This document shows, piece after piece, positions 35,001 through 44,870 of a stretch of 64,000 nt of DNA. The stretch lies in contig NZ_VKAD01000001.1 of assembly GCF_008041945.1 (NCBI RefSeq), forward strand, positions 1,984,001 to 2,048,000. The letters run 5' to 3'. The translations under genes and the position numbers were made by a program. This DNA is from Reinekea thalattae (GTDB lineage Bacteria; Pseudomonadota; Gammaproteobacteria; Pseudomonadales; Natronospirillaceae). The first letter of the stretch is position 1, and each line of letters opens with the position of its first letter. The notes beneath the pieces were generated by a model, which saw only the letters and a list, made by a program, of their open reading frames with translations, did no database searches and was not told the DNA's origin.

Positions 35001-37067
35001 CTAGAGCACTGAAATATCAGCCACCTGCATAAACAGATTGCGCAGCTTAGCCAATAACGCCAAACGGTTCTGACGCACTTTCGGATCGTCAGCATTAACC
35101 ATGACGTCATCAAAGAAGCGATCAACTACGTCTCGCAAGCTAGCAAGCTCGGTTAACGCGGCAGTATAGTTGGCTGCCTGAACCGACTCGGTGACAACCT
35201 GGCTGACGTTTTCTAGCGCGGCAAACAATTCCGTTTCAGCCGACTCAGCAAAGAGTGCTGAATCAACTTCGGTGCTGATATCGTCTTCTGCCTTCGCCAA
35301 GATATTCGACACCCGCTTATTCGCAGCGGCCAAGGCAGACGCCTGCTCAAGCTGGCTAAATTGCGCCACGGCACGCACACGTCGGTCGATATCCAGAGGC
35401 TTGGTCAAATTTAACGCTCGCACCGACTGGAAAATTTCAGCACGGAAACCAGCATCGGCGTACCAAGCGCTGAAGCGGTCTAATGCATATTGCACAACCT
35501 CATTAACAACCTGATCTTGTTTCGCCAAAGCCTTATGTTGACCAGCGGCAAAACCCACCAGCTCGGCCAAATCTAAATCCAATTCACGCTCAACAATAAT
35601 ACGTAGCACACCTAATGCTGCACGACGTAATGCGAACGGGTCTTTGGTTCCTGTTGGCGGCTGGCCAATACCAAACAGGCCAGATAGATTATCGAGCCGA
35701 TCGGCCAGCGCAACGGCCATGCCTTCTTTGCTTTCTGGCAATGAATCACCAGCACCTGCTGGCTTATATTGCTCCAAAATAGCCTGTGCCACGGCAGCAT
35801 CTTCACCGTCAGCCAAGGCATAGTAACGCCCAGCAATACCCTGAAGGTCGGTAAATTCAAACACCATATCAGTGACAAGATCGGCCTTAGCCAAATAGGC
35901 TGCGCGCTCGGTATTTTGTTTCGACGCTGAAATTTGTTCTGCGATGTGGCCAGCGATCGATTGGATGCGCAAGACTTTATCGTAAACACTGCCCAACTCT
36001 TGTTGGAACATGACTGTTTTGAGCTTTTCAACTCGATCAGCCAACGGTGTTTTCTTATCGGTTTCCCAGAAGAAGGCGGCATCGGCCAAGCGTGGGCGAA
36101 TCACCTTTTCATTACCTTCAATAACAATCTCAGGCTGCTTACTTTCGATATTACTGATAAAAACAAAGTAAGGTTGAATAGCGCCTTCGGCGTTAACCGT
36201 AGGGAAATATTTTTGATGCTCTTCCATCGAAGACATCAAGGCTTCTGCTGGCACGTCTAAGAAGCGCTCTTCATAACTGCCGACCAAAGCCACTGGCCAT
36301 TCGTTTAGAGCCGTCACTTCATCTAATAAGTCATCGTTAATAACAGCAACCACGCCTTTAGTTTGCGCTGCGGCTTTGGCATCGGCCGCAATTTTTTGCT
36401 GACGCTTTTCGAACGAGGCCATAACAAAGCCTTGGTTCAGCAAGGTGTTTTCATAGTCCGATGCTTTATTAATCACAATTTCTTTCGGCGCATGAAAACG
36501 ATGGCCACGAGTAACGTTTGCAGACGAAACACCATAAAAAGTCGCTGGCACGACCTCTTCACCTAACAGCATTAACAACCATTTCACCGGACGAACAAAT
36601 TCGTCACGGCGCGCACCCCAACGCATACGCTTAGGAATTGGTAAGCTATCTAAGGTTTCTTGCACAATGGTTGGCAATAACGCCTTGGTTGCTTGGCCAG
36701 GCTTAGTGCCGCGATACATCAGCCAAGGGCCTTTTTTGGTTTCGACCTGTTCTAGATCGCTAACTTCAACACCGCAAGAGCGGGCAAAGCCTTCAACTGC
36801 TTTAGTGGGCTTGCCATCGGCATCGAAAGCCACCGCAACCGCAGGGCCACGGCGCTCAATCTGCTCATCGGGTTGTTGTAAATCTAGGTTGCTGAGCGTC
36901 AGCGCTAAACGACGCGGCGCAGCAAAGCGCTCACTGGCGTCAAACGATAAACCGGCAGCGGTTAAACGCTCGATAATGCCATCGGCAAAGGCATCTTGAA
37001 GCGAGCGCAGCGCTTTCGGTGGTAATTCTTCGGTGCCTAATTCAATTAAAAAATCTGCTTTGCTCAT
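35001..37067 (-). CDS. glyS: glycyl-tRNA synthetase beta subunit, 688 aa
   Basis: This is the large subunit of the bacterial alpha2beta2 glycyl-tRNA synthetase, needed for tRNA recognition. The N-terminus KADFLIELGTEELPPKALRSL is the family hallmark. Further segments include MRWGARRDEFVRPVKWLLMLLG, the degenerate HD region, and an anticodon-binding DALR-like C-terminal domain ending FFDDVMVNADDPKVRQNRLALL. The length is normal (E. coli 689). Its ATG overlaps the glyQ stop codon by one base (TAATG), giving tight coupling of the two subunits. Confidence 0.98.
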   Translation of the reverse strand: MSKADFLIELGTEELPPKALRSLQDAFADGIIERLTAAGLSFDASERFAAPRRLALTLSNLDLQQPDEQIERRGPAVAVAFDADGKPTKAVEGFARSCGVEVSDLEQVETKKGPWLMYRGTKPGQATKALLPTIVQETLDSLPIPKRMRWGARRDEFVRPVKWLLMLLGEEVVPATFYGVSSANVTRGHRFHAPKEIVINKASDYENTLLNQGFVMASFEKRQQKIAADAKAAAQTKGVVAVINDDLLDEVTALNEWPVALVGSYEERFLDVPAEALMSSMEEHQKYFPTVNAEGAIQPYFVFISNIESKQPEIVIEGNEKVIRPRLADAAFFWETDKKTPLADRVEKLKTVMFQQELGSVYDKVLRIQSIAGHIAEQISASKQNTERAAYLAKADLVTDMVFEFTDLQGIAGRYYALADGEDAAVAQAILEQYKPAGAGDSLPESKEGMAVALADRLDNLSGLFGIGQPPTGTKDPFALRRAALGVLRIIVERELDLDLAELVGFAAGQHKALAKQDQVVNEVVQYALDRFSAWYADAGFRAEIFQSVRALNLTKPLDIDRRVRAVAQFSQLEQASALAAANKRVSNILAKAEDDISTEVDSALFAESAETELFAALENVSQVVTESVQAANYTAALTELASLRDVVDRFFDDVMVNADDPKVRQNRLALLAKLRNLFMQVADISVL

Positions 37068-38041
37068 TAGTTTTTCTCTCCCGATGCTGCGGCTTCTTTC
37101 GCGATGACTTCGTCTCGTAAGGCTTTAGGTGCTTGAGGGAAACCAAGCTTTAAGCGTGAGTCATAATAGGATTTAGCAACCGCGCGTGAGAGGGTACGAA
37201 TTTGCAAAATGTAACGCTGACGTTCGGTGACCGAGATCGCTTTACGGGCATCCAACAGGTTAAAGGTATGGCCAGATTTTAAAATTTGCTCATAAGCAGG
37301 CAAGGGTAGATTTTGTTCAATCAGTTTTTCAGCTTCGCCAGCGTGGTAATCAAACTGATGGAAAAGCTCTTCAACATTGGCGTGTTCAAAATTGTAGGTC
37401 GATTGTTCGACCTCATTTTGATGGAACACATCGCCGTAAGTAACAGGCGTGCCATCTGGACCGACAGTCCAAATAAGATCGTAAACGCTGTCGACACCTT
37501 GAATATACATTGCCAAACGCTCAAGGCCGTAAGTAATTTCGCCAGTCACAGGGTAGCATTCTAAACCGCCAACCTGCTGGAAATAGGTAAACTGGGTGAC
37601 TTCCATACCGTTCAACCAAACTTCCCAACCTAAACCCCATGCGCCCAGCGTTGGGTTTTCCCAGTTATCTTCGACAAAGCGAATGTCGTAAATCGTAGGA
37701 TCAATGCCCATGGCTTTGAGCGAGCCTAAGTACAGTTCTTGGATATTATCTGGGTTCGGCTTCAATACCACCTGATACTGATAATAGTGCTGCAAGCGAT
37801 TTGGGTTTTCGCCATAGCGACCATCGGTTGGCCGACGCGACGGCTGAACATAAGCCGCGTTCCATGTTTCTGGCCCTAACGCGCGTAAAAACGTCGCTGG
37901 ATGAGAAGTACCGGCACCGACTTCCATATCTAACGGTTGCAAGATCACGCAACCCTGATCGGCCCAGTACTTTTGAAGCGTTAAAATAAGGTCTTGAAAC
38001 GTCAGCGTTTCGGAAGGTGTTTTCGTCGTCATGGTGCTCAT
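37067..38041 (-). CDS. glyQ: glycyl-tRNA synthetase alpha subunit, 324 aa
   Basis: This is the catalytic class II subunit of the tetrameric glycyl-tRNA synthetase. The N-terminal [45 protein letters not shown] is nearly invariant in GlyQ. The class II motif 2 region appears in [25 protein letters not shown]. Length fits the family (about 300-320). AAGG lies 7 nt before the ATG. It is the first gene of glyQS. Confidence 0.98.
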   Translation of the reverse strand: MSTMTTKTPSETLTFQDLILTLQKYWADQGCVILQPLDMEVGAGTSHPATFLRALGPETWNAAYVQPSRRPTDGRYGENPNRLQHYYQYQVVLKPNPDNIQELYLGSLKAMGIDPTIYDIRFVEDNWENPTLGAWGLGWEVWLNGMEVTQFTYFQQVGGLECYPVTGEITYGLERLAMYIQGVDSVYDLIWTVGPDGTPVTYGDVFHQNEVEQSTYNFEHANVEELFHQFDYHAGEAEKLIEQNLPLPAYEQILKSGHTFNLLDARKAISVTERQRYILQIRTLSRAVAKSYYDSRLKLGFPQAPKALRDEVIAKEAAASGEKN

Positions 38042-38149
38042 TTCGCCTTGCGCAACAGCAGTGATTTAAAAGGTGGCACATTATACACAGGCCAGCCGCA
38101 TGGGTCATGCGAGGATCTGAATAGTTTTAGCGCAACCGCTTAGGCGTTT

Positions 38150-39598
38150 TCACTTACGCCAATATTGCGGTGTAAATAGCACCAATAGGGTGAAGATTTC
38201 TAAACGGCCGAGCAGCATGGCAAGACACAGCAGCCATTTGGCGACAGCAGGAATGCTGCCGTAATGCTCGGCCACTTCACCCAAGCCTGGGCCTAAATTA
38301 TTCATTGCAGAACCAACCGCAGACCAGGTAGTAACAAAATCTAAGCCGCAGGCAAGCAGACCAAAAAAGATAATGCCGTAGGCTAGGATATAGACACTGA
38401 AAAAGCCCCAAACCGACTCAACCACCTTATCGCTAACTTTGCGATCGCCGACCTTAACGCTGAATACACCCTTGGGGTGAATAAGTCGTTTCACTTCGCG
38501 AAGACCCTGCTTAAAGATCAACATAACCCGCACTACCTTCATGCCTCCGGCTGTAGAGCCAGCGCAGCCACCAATAAAGGACGCCATAAACAATACGAAC
38601 GGCGCAAACAAAGGCCAGATCGAAAAATCGGCTGTGGCGAAGCCTGTGGTAGTTAACAAGCTGATACTTTCAAAAATACCGTAGCGGAACGATTCAAAGG
38701 GCGTGTAAGTATGGATTAGCAAGAGCGTTATCGAAGTAACTAATGCCAATGTTAATGCGATGATTTGAAACGCCCGATACTCAGGGTCTAAGAAATAGTG
38801 CTTTAGCGATCGGCTGTTCCAAGCCACGTAGTGCAGGGCAAAATTGGCCGAAGAAAGCAGCATAAAGACTACTGCGATCAGTTCGATGGTGACATTATCA
38901 AAGTAGCCAATAGAAGCATCGTGGGTAGAAAAACCACCAATGGCGACAGTCGAAAAGCTGTGCGACAGCGCATCAAAAAAACTCATACCCGCAGCCCAAT
39001 AAGCCAAGCCACAAATAATGGTTAAGGTTAGATAGATATACCAAAGCGCTTTCGCCGTTTCGGCAATTCTGGGAGTAAGCTTGTTATCTTTTACTGGCCC
39101 CGGTGTTTCGGTGCGATACAGCTGCATGCCACCAATGCCGAGCATCGGTAGCACGGCGACCGCCAAAACAATAATCCCCATGCCGCCCAACCATTGCAGT
39201 TGCTGACGATAAAACAAAATACTCTTCGGCAAAAAATCGATGCCGGTAATCACCGTTGAACCGGTTGTGGTTAAGCCACTAAAGGATTCAAAAAAGGCGT
39301 CGGTATAACTCAAATTCACAGCAGGTGCTAAATACAGCGGAATCGAGCCAGCAACGCCCAATACCACCCAAAACAAGACGGTCACCAAAAAGCCATCGCG
39401 AGCACGCATCTCTTTTTTATAATGGCGTACCGGCAGCCACATAAAAAAGCCGACCGCGACAACCCATAAGAATGCAACGATAAAAGCATGGTGCGCACCA
39501 TCTTGATAGATCAGTGACACCAACACCGACGGCAATAACGTCAGGCTAAACACCATCAGCAGTAAACCGAGAATTTTTAATGTAAGTCTAAACTGCAT
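38150..39598 (-). CDS. trkH: potassium uptake protein TrkH, 482 aa
   Basis: This is the membrane channel subunit of the Trk potassium uptake system. It has four M1-P-M2 repeats; selectivity-filter segments are recognisable, for example FSGLTTTGSTVI, FSTVAIGGFSTHD, LLTTTGFATADF and VGSAMNNLGPGLG. About ten membrane helices are present, and the C-terminus reads EIFTLLVLFTPQYWRK, as in E. coli TrkH. It lies 68 bp after trkA on the same strand and would be gated by TrkA. Confidence 0.96.
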   Translation of the reverse strand: MQFRLTLKILGLLLMVFSLTLLPSVLVSLIYQDGAHHAFIVAFLWVVAVGFFMWLPVRHYKKEMRARDGFLVTVLFWVVLGVAGSIPLYLAPAVNLSYTDAFFESFSGLTTTGSTVITGIDFLPKSILFYRQQLQWLGGMGIIVLAVAVLPMLGIGGMQLYRTETPGPVKDNKLTPRIAETAKALWYIYLTLTIICGLAYWAAGMSFFDALSHSFSTVAIGGFSTHDASIGYFDNVTIELIAVVFMLLSSANFALHYVAWNSRSLKHYFLDPEYRAFQIIALTLALVTSITLLLIHTYTPFESFRYGIFESISLLTTTGFATADFSIWPLFAPFVLFMASFIGGCAGSTAGGMKVVRVMLIFKQGLREVKRLIHPKGVFSVKVGDRKVSDKVVESVWGFFSVYILAYGIIFFGLLACGLDFVTTWSAVGSAMNNLGPGLGEVAEHYGSIPAVAKWLLCLAMLLGRLEIFTLLVLFTPQYWRK

Positions 39599-39666
39599 GG
39601 CGGGTTGCTGAGCCTTTGTGTTTTGAAGTCATGTTTTATCTAGCAATAAGTAACCGAGCAAGCGAG

Positions 39667-41043
39667 CTAAAAGAAGCTAAAGCCAACTTGGAATAATTTT
39701 TCGACATCTGGCGTGCGGCGCTTATCAACCAAAAACAGAATCACGTGATCGCCGGATTCTATTTTTGTTAGGTCGTGCGCGATAATGACTTCTTCGTTGC
39801 GCACGATAGCACCAATGGTACAGCCTTCAGGTAAGTCGATATCTTCAACGAAACGACCGACAACCTTCGAAGACTTTTCATCACCGTGCGCAACCGCTTC
39901 AATGGCTTCGGCAGCACCACGGCGCAACGAATGCACATTGACGATGTCACCGCGACGCACGTGCGCCAACAAACTGCCCACTGTGGCTTGCGGTGGCGAA
40001 ATAGCGATATCGATATCACCACCCTGAACCAGATCGACATAGGCGGTGTTATTAATCAGCGTCATCACCTTGCGTGCACCTAAACGCTTCGCTAATAGTG
40101 ATGCCATGATGTTTGCTTCGTCATCATTTGTAACGGCAATAAAAACATCGGTGTCTTCGATGTTTTCATCCAGCAGCAATTCTTGGTCGGAGGCATCGGC
40201 TCGTAACACGATGGCCTGTTTTAGATGATTACTGAGCCAATCGCATCGCTTTTCATCGCGCTCTAACACTTTAACTGAGTAACGCTTTTCAATACTGCGA
40301 GCCAATCGATAACCGATGTTGCCACCGCCAGCGATAACGATTCGTTTATAGGTATTTTCTTTGCGTCGCAGCTCGCTCATGATGGCTCGAATATCGCTAC
40401 TGGCAGCGATAAAGAACACCTCATCTTCAGCTTCGATAATGGTATTACCTTCCGGAATAATCGCCTGACCTTTGCGATAAATAGCAGCGACTCGAGTTTC
40501 GGTAGTCGGCATATGGTGGCGTAAAAAACGCAATTCTTGACCCACCAACAGACCGCCGTGAACCGCCTTAACTGCCACCAGCTGGAGCTTGCCGTCGGCA
40601 AAATCGAGTACCTGAAGCGCGCCGGGCGTTTCAATAAGGCGGTGAATGTAGTTGGTCACCAATCGTTCGGGGCTAATCAAAACATCGACAGGGATGGCAT
40701 CTTGGGCAAAAAGTTTATCGGCATCGCGAATGTACTGAGGGTCGCGAATACGGGCAATTTTGGTTGGCGTTCGGAACAGCGTCAGCGCAACCTGACAGGC
40801 AATCATATTGACTTCATCGCTGCTGGTCACAGCAATTAGCATATCGGCATCGTCAGCACCGGCTCGCTCTAGAATATCAGGCAACGATGCTTGGCCGTTA
40901 ACCGTTCGAATATCAATGCGATCCTGTAATTCACGTAATCGCACACTGTCGGTGTCGACTACGGTGATGTCATTTTCTTCGGACGCTAAATTTTCCGCTA
41001 ACGTGCCACCAACTTGGCCAGCGCCTAATAGGATAATTTTCAA
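39667..41043 (-). CDS. trkA: Trk potassium uptake system regulatory subunit TrkA, 458 aa
   Basis: This is the cytoplasmic nucleotide-binding (RCK) subunit that gates TrkH/TrkG. It has two tandem copies of the TrkA-N Rossmann fold plus TrkA-C. The first begins [20 protein letters not shown] (GxGxxG); the second begins [19 protein letters not shown] at about residues 234-252. Length equals E. coli TrkA (458). The gene usually follows rsmB directly in gammaproteobacteria, but here an oppositely oriented membrane-protein gene lies in between. Confidence 0.97.
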   Translation of the reverse strand: MKIILLGAGQVGGTLAENLASEENDITVVDTDSVRLRELQDRIDIRTVNGQASLPDILERAGADDADMLIAVTSSDEVNMIACQVALTLFRTPTKIARIRDPQYIRDADKLFAQDAIPVDVLISPERLVTNYIHRLIETPGALQVLDFADGKLQLVAVKAVHGGLLVGQELRFLRHHMPTTETRVAAIYRKGQAIIPEGNTIIEAEDEVFFIAASSDIRAIMSELRRKENTYKRIVIAGGGNIGYRLARSIEKRYSVKVLERDEKRCDWLSNHLKQAIVLRADASDQELLLDENIEDTDVFIAVTNDDEANIMASLLAKRLGARKVMTLINNTAYVDLVQGGDIDIAISPPQATVGSLLAHVRRGDIVNVHSLRRGAAEAIEAVAHGDEKSSKVVGRFVEDIDLPEGCTIGAIVRNEEVIIAHDLTKIESGDHVILFLVDKRRTPDVEKLFQVGFSFF

Positions 41044-41207
41044 TGCCTAACCTCTATAGGGTGTCGCTAACACCGATGATTGATATGGGTTCAACAACCT
41101 AAAAGCTTTAATCGTAGTGAGCAATCGTTGTAATAGAGAATAATAGTAGCGAGCTATGGTTTGAAAAACGAGTTTGAATTACACAAATACTGACTTAAAG
41201 TGTCGGC

Positions 41208-41762
41208 ATGACTCATAATCGTAAATTATTCATTTGGCTAGGGATGATTATCCTAGCTCTGTTCTCAATGCAGCAACTGGTTAGCCATTACAGCTGGTCT
41301 GAAATTCAACAGCTGATGCAGCAATACGAAACGCCAATTTTAATGGCTTATTTTGTTTTACTGAGCTTTCGCGGTGTTCTCTTTGTGCCGACCATGCCGT
41401 TTATTATTCTCATGGCGTATAGCTTCCACCCGTTGTTGGTATTTGCCGTCACACTAATGGCTTCTACCCTTTCTGCTTGGGTGGTTTGCGTGGCAGTAGA
41501 TCGTTTTAATTTTGCCGAAAAGGCAGCAAAATTATCTGCTCGGCACCACGCCAAAGCCAGTAACGCGTTAGAAAAATATGGTTTCTTTGCCGTGCTTATT
41601 TGGGCGCTGACACCCATTACCTTTACGGAACTAATAGTCTACTTGGCGCGCATTGGTCAGCTTTCGCGTTGGCGTATTATTCCGGCGGTTATCTTAGGCG
41701 AAGGCAGTTTGATTCTATTTATCATTCTGCTTACCGACCTGTTTAAGCAGTGGATGCTTTAA
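41208..41762 (+). CDS. VTT-domain (TVP38/TMEM64, SNARE-associated) membrane protein, 184 aa
   Basis: This integral membrane protein has about five hydrophobic segments. The VTT/DedA-like core is seen in VLLSFRGVLFVPTMPFIILMAYSFHP, in the re-entrant-loop-like central region, and in GFFAVLIWALTPITFTELIVYLARIGQLSRWR. Family members act as lipid scramblases or transporters, which is inferred from eukaryotic and DedA relatives. It sits on the plus strand between divergently placed trkA and convergent rsmB, interrupting the common rsmB-trkA order. No strong Shine-Dalgarno sequence is seen. Confidence 0.75.
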   Translation: MTHNRKLFIWLGMIILALFSMQQLVSHYSWSEIQQLMQQYETPILMAYFVLLSFRGVLFVPTMPFIILMAYSFHPLLVFAVTLMASTLSAWVVCVAVDRFNFAEKAAKLSARHHAKASNALEKYGFFAVLIWALTPITFTELIVYLARIGQLSRWRIIPAVILGEGSLILFIILLTDLFKQWML

Positions 41763-41794
41763 TGATTGCCGACATCAACAGCCACCGACCGGCA

Positions 41795-43093
41795 TCAACA
41801 ATCAGCGGTATCGGTTTTCTTTAATAGCGCATAAAAAAAGCCGTCGTGACCATTCGGTTGAGGCAACCATTGCACGCCCATCGGCGAGGCGACATCGGCA
41901 TCTAGGTTCAACTCAATGACTTCAACATCGGATACTTGGCTAACAAAAGCTTCTATTTGCTGGGTATTTTCATCTGGCAAAATAGAGCAGGTTGCATATA
42001 AAAGATGTCCGCCAGGCGCGAGTGTTGGCCAGAGCTTTTGTAACAGATTCTGTTGGATTTTTGCCAGCGCCGAAATATCCGCAGACTTACGCAACAGCTT
42101 AATATCTGGGTGGCGACGAATAACCCCAGTACCCGAACAGGGCGCATCTAATAAAATGGCATTAAACGCTTTGCCATCCCACCAATGTTCAACATCGGCA
42201 GCATCGGCTGCGATTAACTGAGCTTGCTCGCCAATTCGGTCTAGGTTTTCTTGTACTCGATGCAAGCGCTCGGCAGAAACATCCAAGGCCAGCAATTCTA
42301 GATTTTGTGCCGACTCTAATAAGTGCCCAGTTTTACCGCCCGGTGCAGAACAGGCATCTAACACTCGATCACCATCTTTAATAGGCAGCAGTTGCGCGCA
42401 AAGCTGAGCGGCTTCATCTTGCACAGAAACATCACCTTGCTCAAAGCCGGGCAGCATCGCCACCGGCGCTGGGCTTTGCAATGTCACACCAACATGAGAA
42501 TGCTCGCAGGCATGCGCTTGAATGCCTTCTTGCTCTGCAATTTGCAGCCAAGCTTTTGGTGACTGTCGCTTGGCGTTGATGCGCAACGACATCGGTGCAG
42601 GAATATTAGAATGCGCACAAATATCGGCATAGTGCTCTGGGTAGGCTTGTCGTAAACGCTTATTCAGCCAGCCCGGAAAGGAGTCGCCACGACGGCATTC
42701 AGCCAATAACGCTTCCTTTTCACGCTGAAAACGACGCAAACTGGCGTTCACCAAGCCTTTAGCCCATTGCCGCTTCGACTCTACTGTCGTGGCAACGGTT
42801 TCATGAATCGCAGCATGCTCGGCAACATTCAGCTTCCACAGCTGATAAATACCGATCGCCAATATCATGTGCACCAGCCGTTCTTTATCTTTAATCGGCT
42901 TATCGACAATTTTGCCGATCAGTTCATCCAGCGCAAAATAGTAGCGGCTTGCGCCGTACACTAGCTGCTGTACAAACGGCTGCTGATCGATGTCGACTTC
43001 GGCTAAACGGGTTGGCAGCTCGTCATTCAAAGACCGGCCTTGATCGACAACATTTAATAGAATTTGTGCGGCGATGAGTCGGCTCGATGTCAT
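41795..43093 (-). CDS. rsmB: 16S rRNA (cytosine967-C5)-methyltransferase RsmB, 432 aa
   Basis: This SAM-dependent enzyme methylates C967 of 16S rRNA. An N-terminal NusB-like domain (about 1-140) is followed by the methyltransferase domain. The SAM-binding motif is VLDACSAPGGKTGHL, and the two Cys are in DAPCSGTGVIRRHPDIK and YATCSILPDEN. Length equals the family norm (about 430). The start overlaps the fmt stop codon by 4 bp (ATGA). Confidence 0.97.
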   Translation of the reverse strand: MTSSRLIAAQILLNVVDQGRSLNDELPTRLAEVDIDQQPFVQQLVYGASRYYFALDELIGKIVDKPIKDKERLVHMILAIGIYQLWKLNVAEHAAIHETVATTVESKRQWAKGLVNASLRRFQREKEALLAECRRGDSFPGWLNKRLRQAYPEHYADICAHSNIPAPMSLRINAKRQSPKAWLQIAEQEGIQAHACEHSHVGVTLQSPAPVAMLPGFEQGDVSVQDEAAQLCAQLLPIKDGDRVLDACSAPGGKTGHLLESAQNLELLALDVSAERLHRVQENLDRIGEQAQLIAADAADVEHWWDGKAFNAILLDAPCSGTGVIRRHPDIKLLRKSADISALAKIQQNLLQKLWPTLAPGGHLLYATCSILPDENTQQIEAFVSQVSDVEVIELNLDADVASPMGVQWLPQPNGHDGFFYALLKKTDTADC

Positions 43094-44049
43094 GCGCCAA
43101 AAACCGGGTCTGCTTCAAACGCGGCTTTACGTGCGTTCAAAATATCTTTCACTGGCATGGCTTTTTTACCCGGCATTTGCAACGTTTCTAATAACAACAA
43201 GCCTTCGCCAGTGGCAACGGTAAAACCCTCTGGGCCCATCGCGACAATCGTGCCTGGTTGTGCGTCTGTTGCATTGCTTTGCGAATTTGCTTCTAGCAAC
43301 TGAGCTTTATGAACTCTAACGTTGCTGCCTTGCCATTGTGTAAAGGCGCCAGGCCATGGCGTAAGACCGCGAATTTGGCGGTCGATCTGCTCTGCTGACT
43401 GAGCCCAATCAATTGAGCCCTCTGCTTTTTCCAACTTATGGGCGTAATTGGCTAGGCTGTCGTCCTGCTTAACCGGCTTTGCAGTACCCTGTTCTAATTG
43501 TTCTAGCGTCGCTATTAAGGCGGGCTGACCAATCTCGATAAGTCGGTCGTGCAACTGCTCAGAGGTGTCGTGCGGATAAATCGGGCATTCACTGATCATC
43601 AGCATATCGCCCGTATCAAGGCCTTTATCCATTTGCATAATGGTGACACCGGACTTGTCATCGCCAGCTAAAAGCGCGCGGTGAATTGGCGCAGCACCGC
43701 GCCAACGCGGTAGTAACGAAGCATGTACGTTGATACAACCAAGACGAGGCGTATCAAGCACCTGTTGTGGCAAAATCAGGCCATAGGCGATAACCACCAT
43801 AACATCGGCGTTATAGGCTTTCAGTGTGGCGATAGATTCTTCGGTTTTAAAATTGACCGGCTGCTCAACAGCAATTTGATGCTCTAATGCAAGCGCCTTG
43901 ACTGGTGATGCCGTTAATTTACGACCGCGCCCAGCCGGGCGATCTGGCTGGGTGTATACCGCAACAATCTCATGCTCGCTATCAAGCAGAGTCTTTAAAT
44001 GTTCGGCGGCAAATTCAGGATAACCGGCAAAGACTATTTTTAATGCCAT
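43090..44049 (-). CDS. fmt: methionyl-tRNA formyltransferase, 319 aa
   Basis: This enzyme formylates initiator Met-tRNA using 10-formyl-tetrahydrofolate. The N-terminal KIVFAGYPEFAAEHLKTLL carries a YPEFA variant of the common TPxFA. The active-site region INVHASLLPRWRGAAPIHRALLAGD contains the catalytic Asn/His, followed by GVTIMQMDKGLDTGDML. It lies between def (3 bp upstream) and rsmB (4-bp overlap), the standard def-fmt-rsmB order. Confidence 0.97.
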   Translation of the reverse strand: MALKIVFAGYPEFAAEHLKTLLDSEHEIVAVYTQPDRPAGRGRKLTASPVKALALEHQIAVEQPVNFKTEESIATLKAYNADVMVVIAYGLILPQQVLDTPRLGCINVHASLLPRWRGAAPIHRALLAGDDKSGVTIMQMDKGLDTGDMLMISECPIYPHDTSEQLHDRLIEIGQPALIATLEQLEQGTAKPVKQDDSLANYAHKLEKAEGSIDWAQSAEQIDRQIRGLTPWPGAFTQWQGSNVRVHKAQLLEANSQSNATDAQPGTIVAMGPEGFTVATGEGLLLLETLQMPGKKAMPVKDILNARKAAFEADPVFGA

Positions 44050-44052
44050 TGA

Positions 44053-44559
44053 CTAACGCGCCGCCAATTTATGCTGTTTTTCTAGCTTGGCTTTAATACG
44101 GTTACGCTTCAGTGTAGAAATGTAATCGACAAATAGCTTGCCGTTCAGATGGTCGATTTCATGCTGAATGCAGATAGCAAAAAGATCCTCTGCAATAAAT
44201 TCGATCTGTTCACCTTCGGTGTTTAAAGCCGTAACTTTGATTTTATCCGAACGAGTAATCTTCTCGTAGAAACCCGGAATCGATAGGCAGCCTTCTTGAT
44301 ATTCCATTGGCTCACCCAACTCTTCGAATGTTGGGTTAATCAGCACATGCGGGTCATCCTGTTCTTCTGAAACATCAACGGTAATCACACGCTTATGAAC
44401 ATTCACCTGAGTTGCCGCCAAGCCAATACCTGGTGCATCGTACATTGTTTCAAGCATGTCCTTCGCCAGCGTGCGAATCTCGTCGTCCACGTTCGCCACT
44501 TCTGTTGCGACGGTGCGTAAGCGAGGATCAGGAAATTCCAAAATATCGAGTAAAGCCAT
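44053..44559 (-). CDS. def: peptide deformylase, 168 aa
   Basis: This metallo-hydrolase removes the N-formyl group from nascent proteins. All three PDF motifs are present: [10 protein letters not shown] (about 45-54), EGCLSIPGF with the metal-binding Cys (about 88-96), and [12 protein letters not shown] with the two metal-binding His and the catalytic Glu (about 131-142). Length matches E. coli (169). It is the first gene of def-fmt-rsmB and is divergent from dprA. Confidence 0.98.
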   Translation of the reverse strand: MALLDILEFPDPRLRTVATEVANVDDEIRTLAKDMLETMYDAPGIGLAATQVNVHKRVITVDVSEEQDDPHVLINPTFEELGEPMEYQEGCLSIPGFYEKITRSDKIKVTALNTEGEQIEFIAEDLFAICIQHEIDHLNGKLFVDYISTLKRNRIKAKLEKQHKLAAR

Positions 44560-44870
44560 AACGTATTGATCAACCTAGGTTCATTAAAAAGATAGCCAAA
44601 AGAGCCATAAGAAATTGGTCATGACGCCTATGATAGATGCGCCGCAAGGCATTCTTATTGGCAGGCGGATGCGCGCATTGTATCGCCAATCGGGCACAGA
44701 GCAAAACCGTCACCGGATTTAACCAGCAAATTAGCGCGTTATTCGACTAACGAATGATCACTTTTTGTGCTAATTTTCCACCGAGCTTGGTGCAACGGAT
44801 ATGCACCATTGATTTTACTGTACGCAGGCAAGCTAACGCCGCGTCAGTCACTACTGATCAAGGATGAATC
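44560..44870. other. divergent region between def and dprA
   Basis: No gene is seen in these 311 bp. It contains a palindrome TGGTGCA-N7-TGCACCA at 44788-44808, 62 bp before dprA, which could be an operator or a leader hairpin. The LysM-domain gene commonly found beside dprA in relatives is absent here. Confidence 0.45.
44788..44808. promoter_or_regulatory. 7-bp-arm palindrome upstream of dprA
   Basis: TGGTGCA and TGCACCA are perfectly inverted around ACGGATA. I do not recognise a regulator for this pattern. It may also form a leader hairpin, since no T-run follows. Confidence 0.3.
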
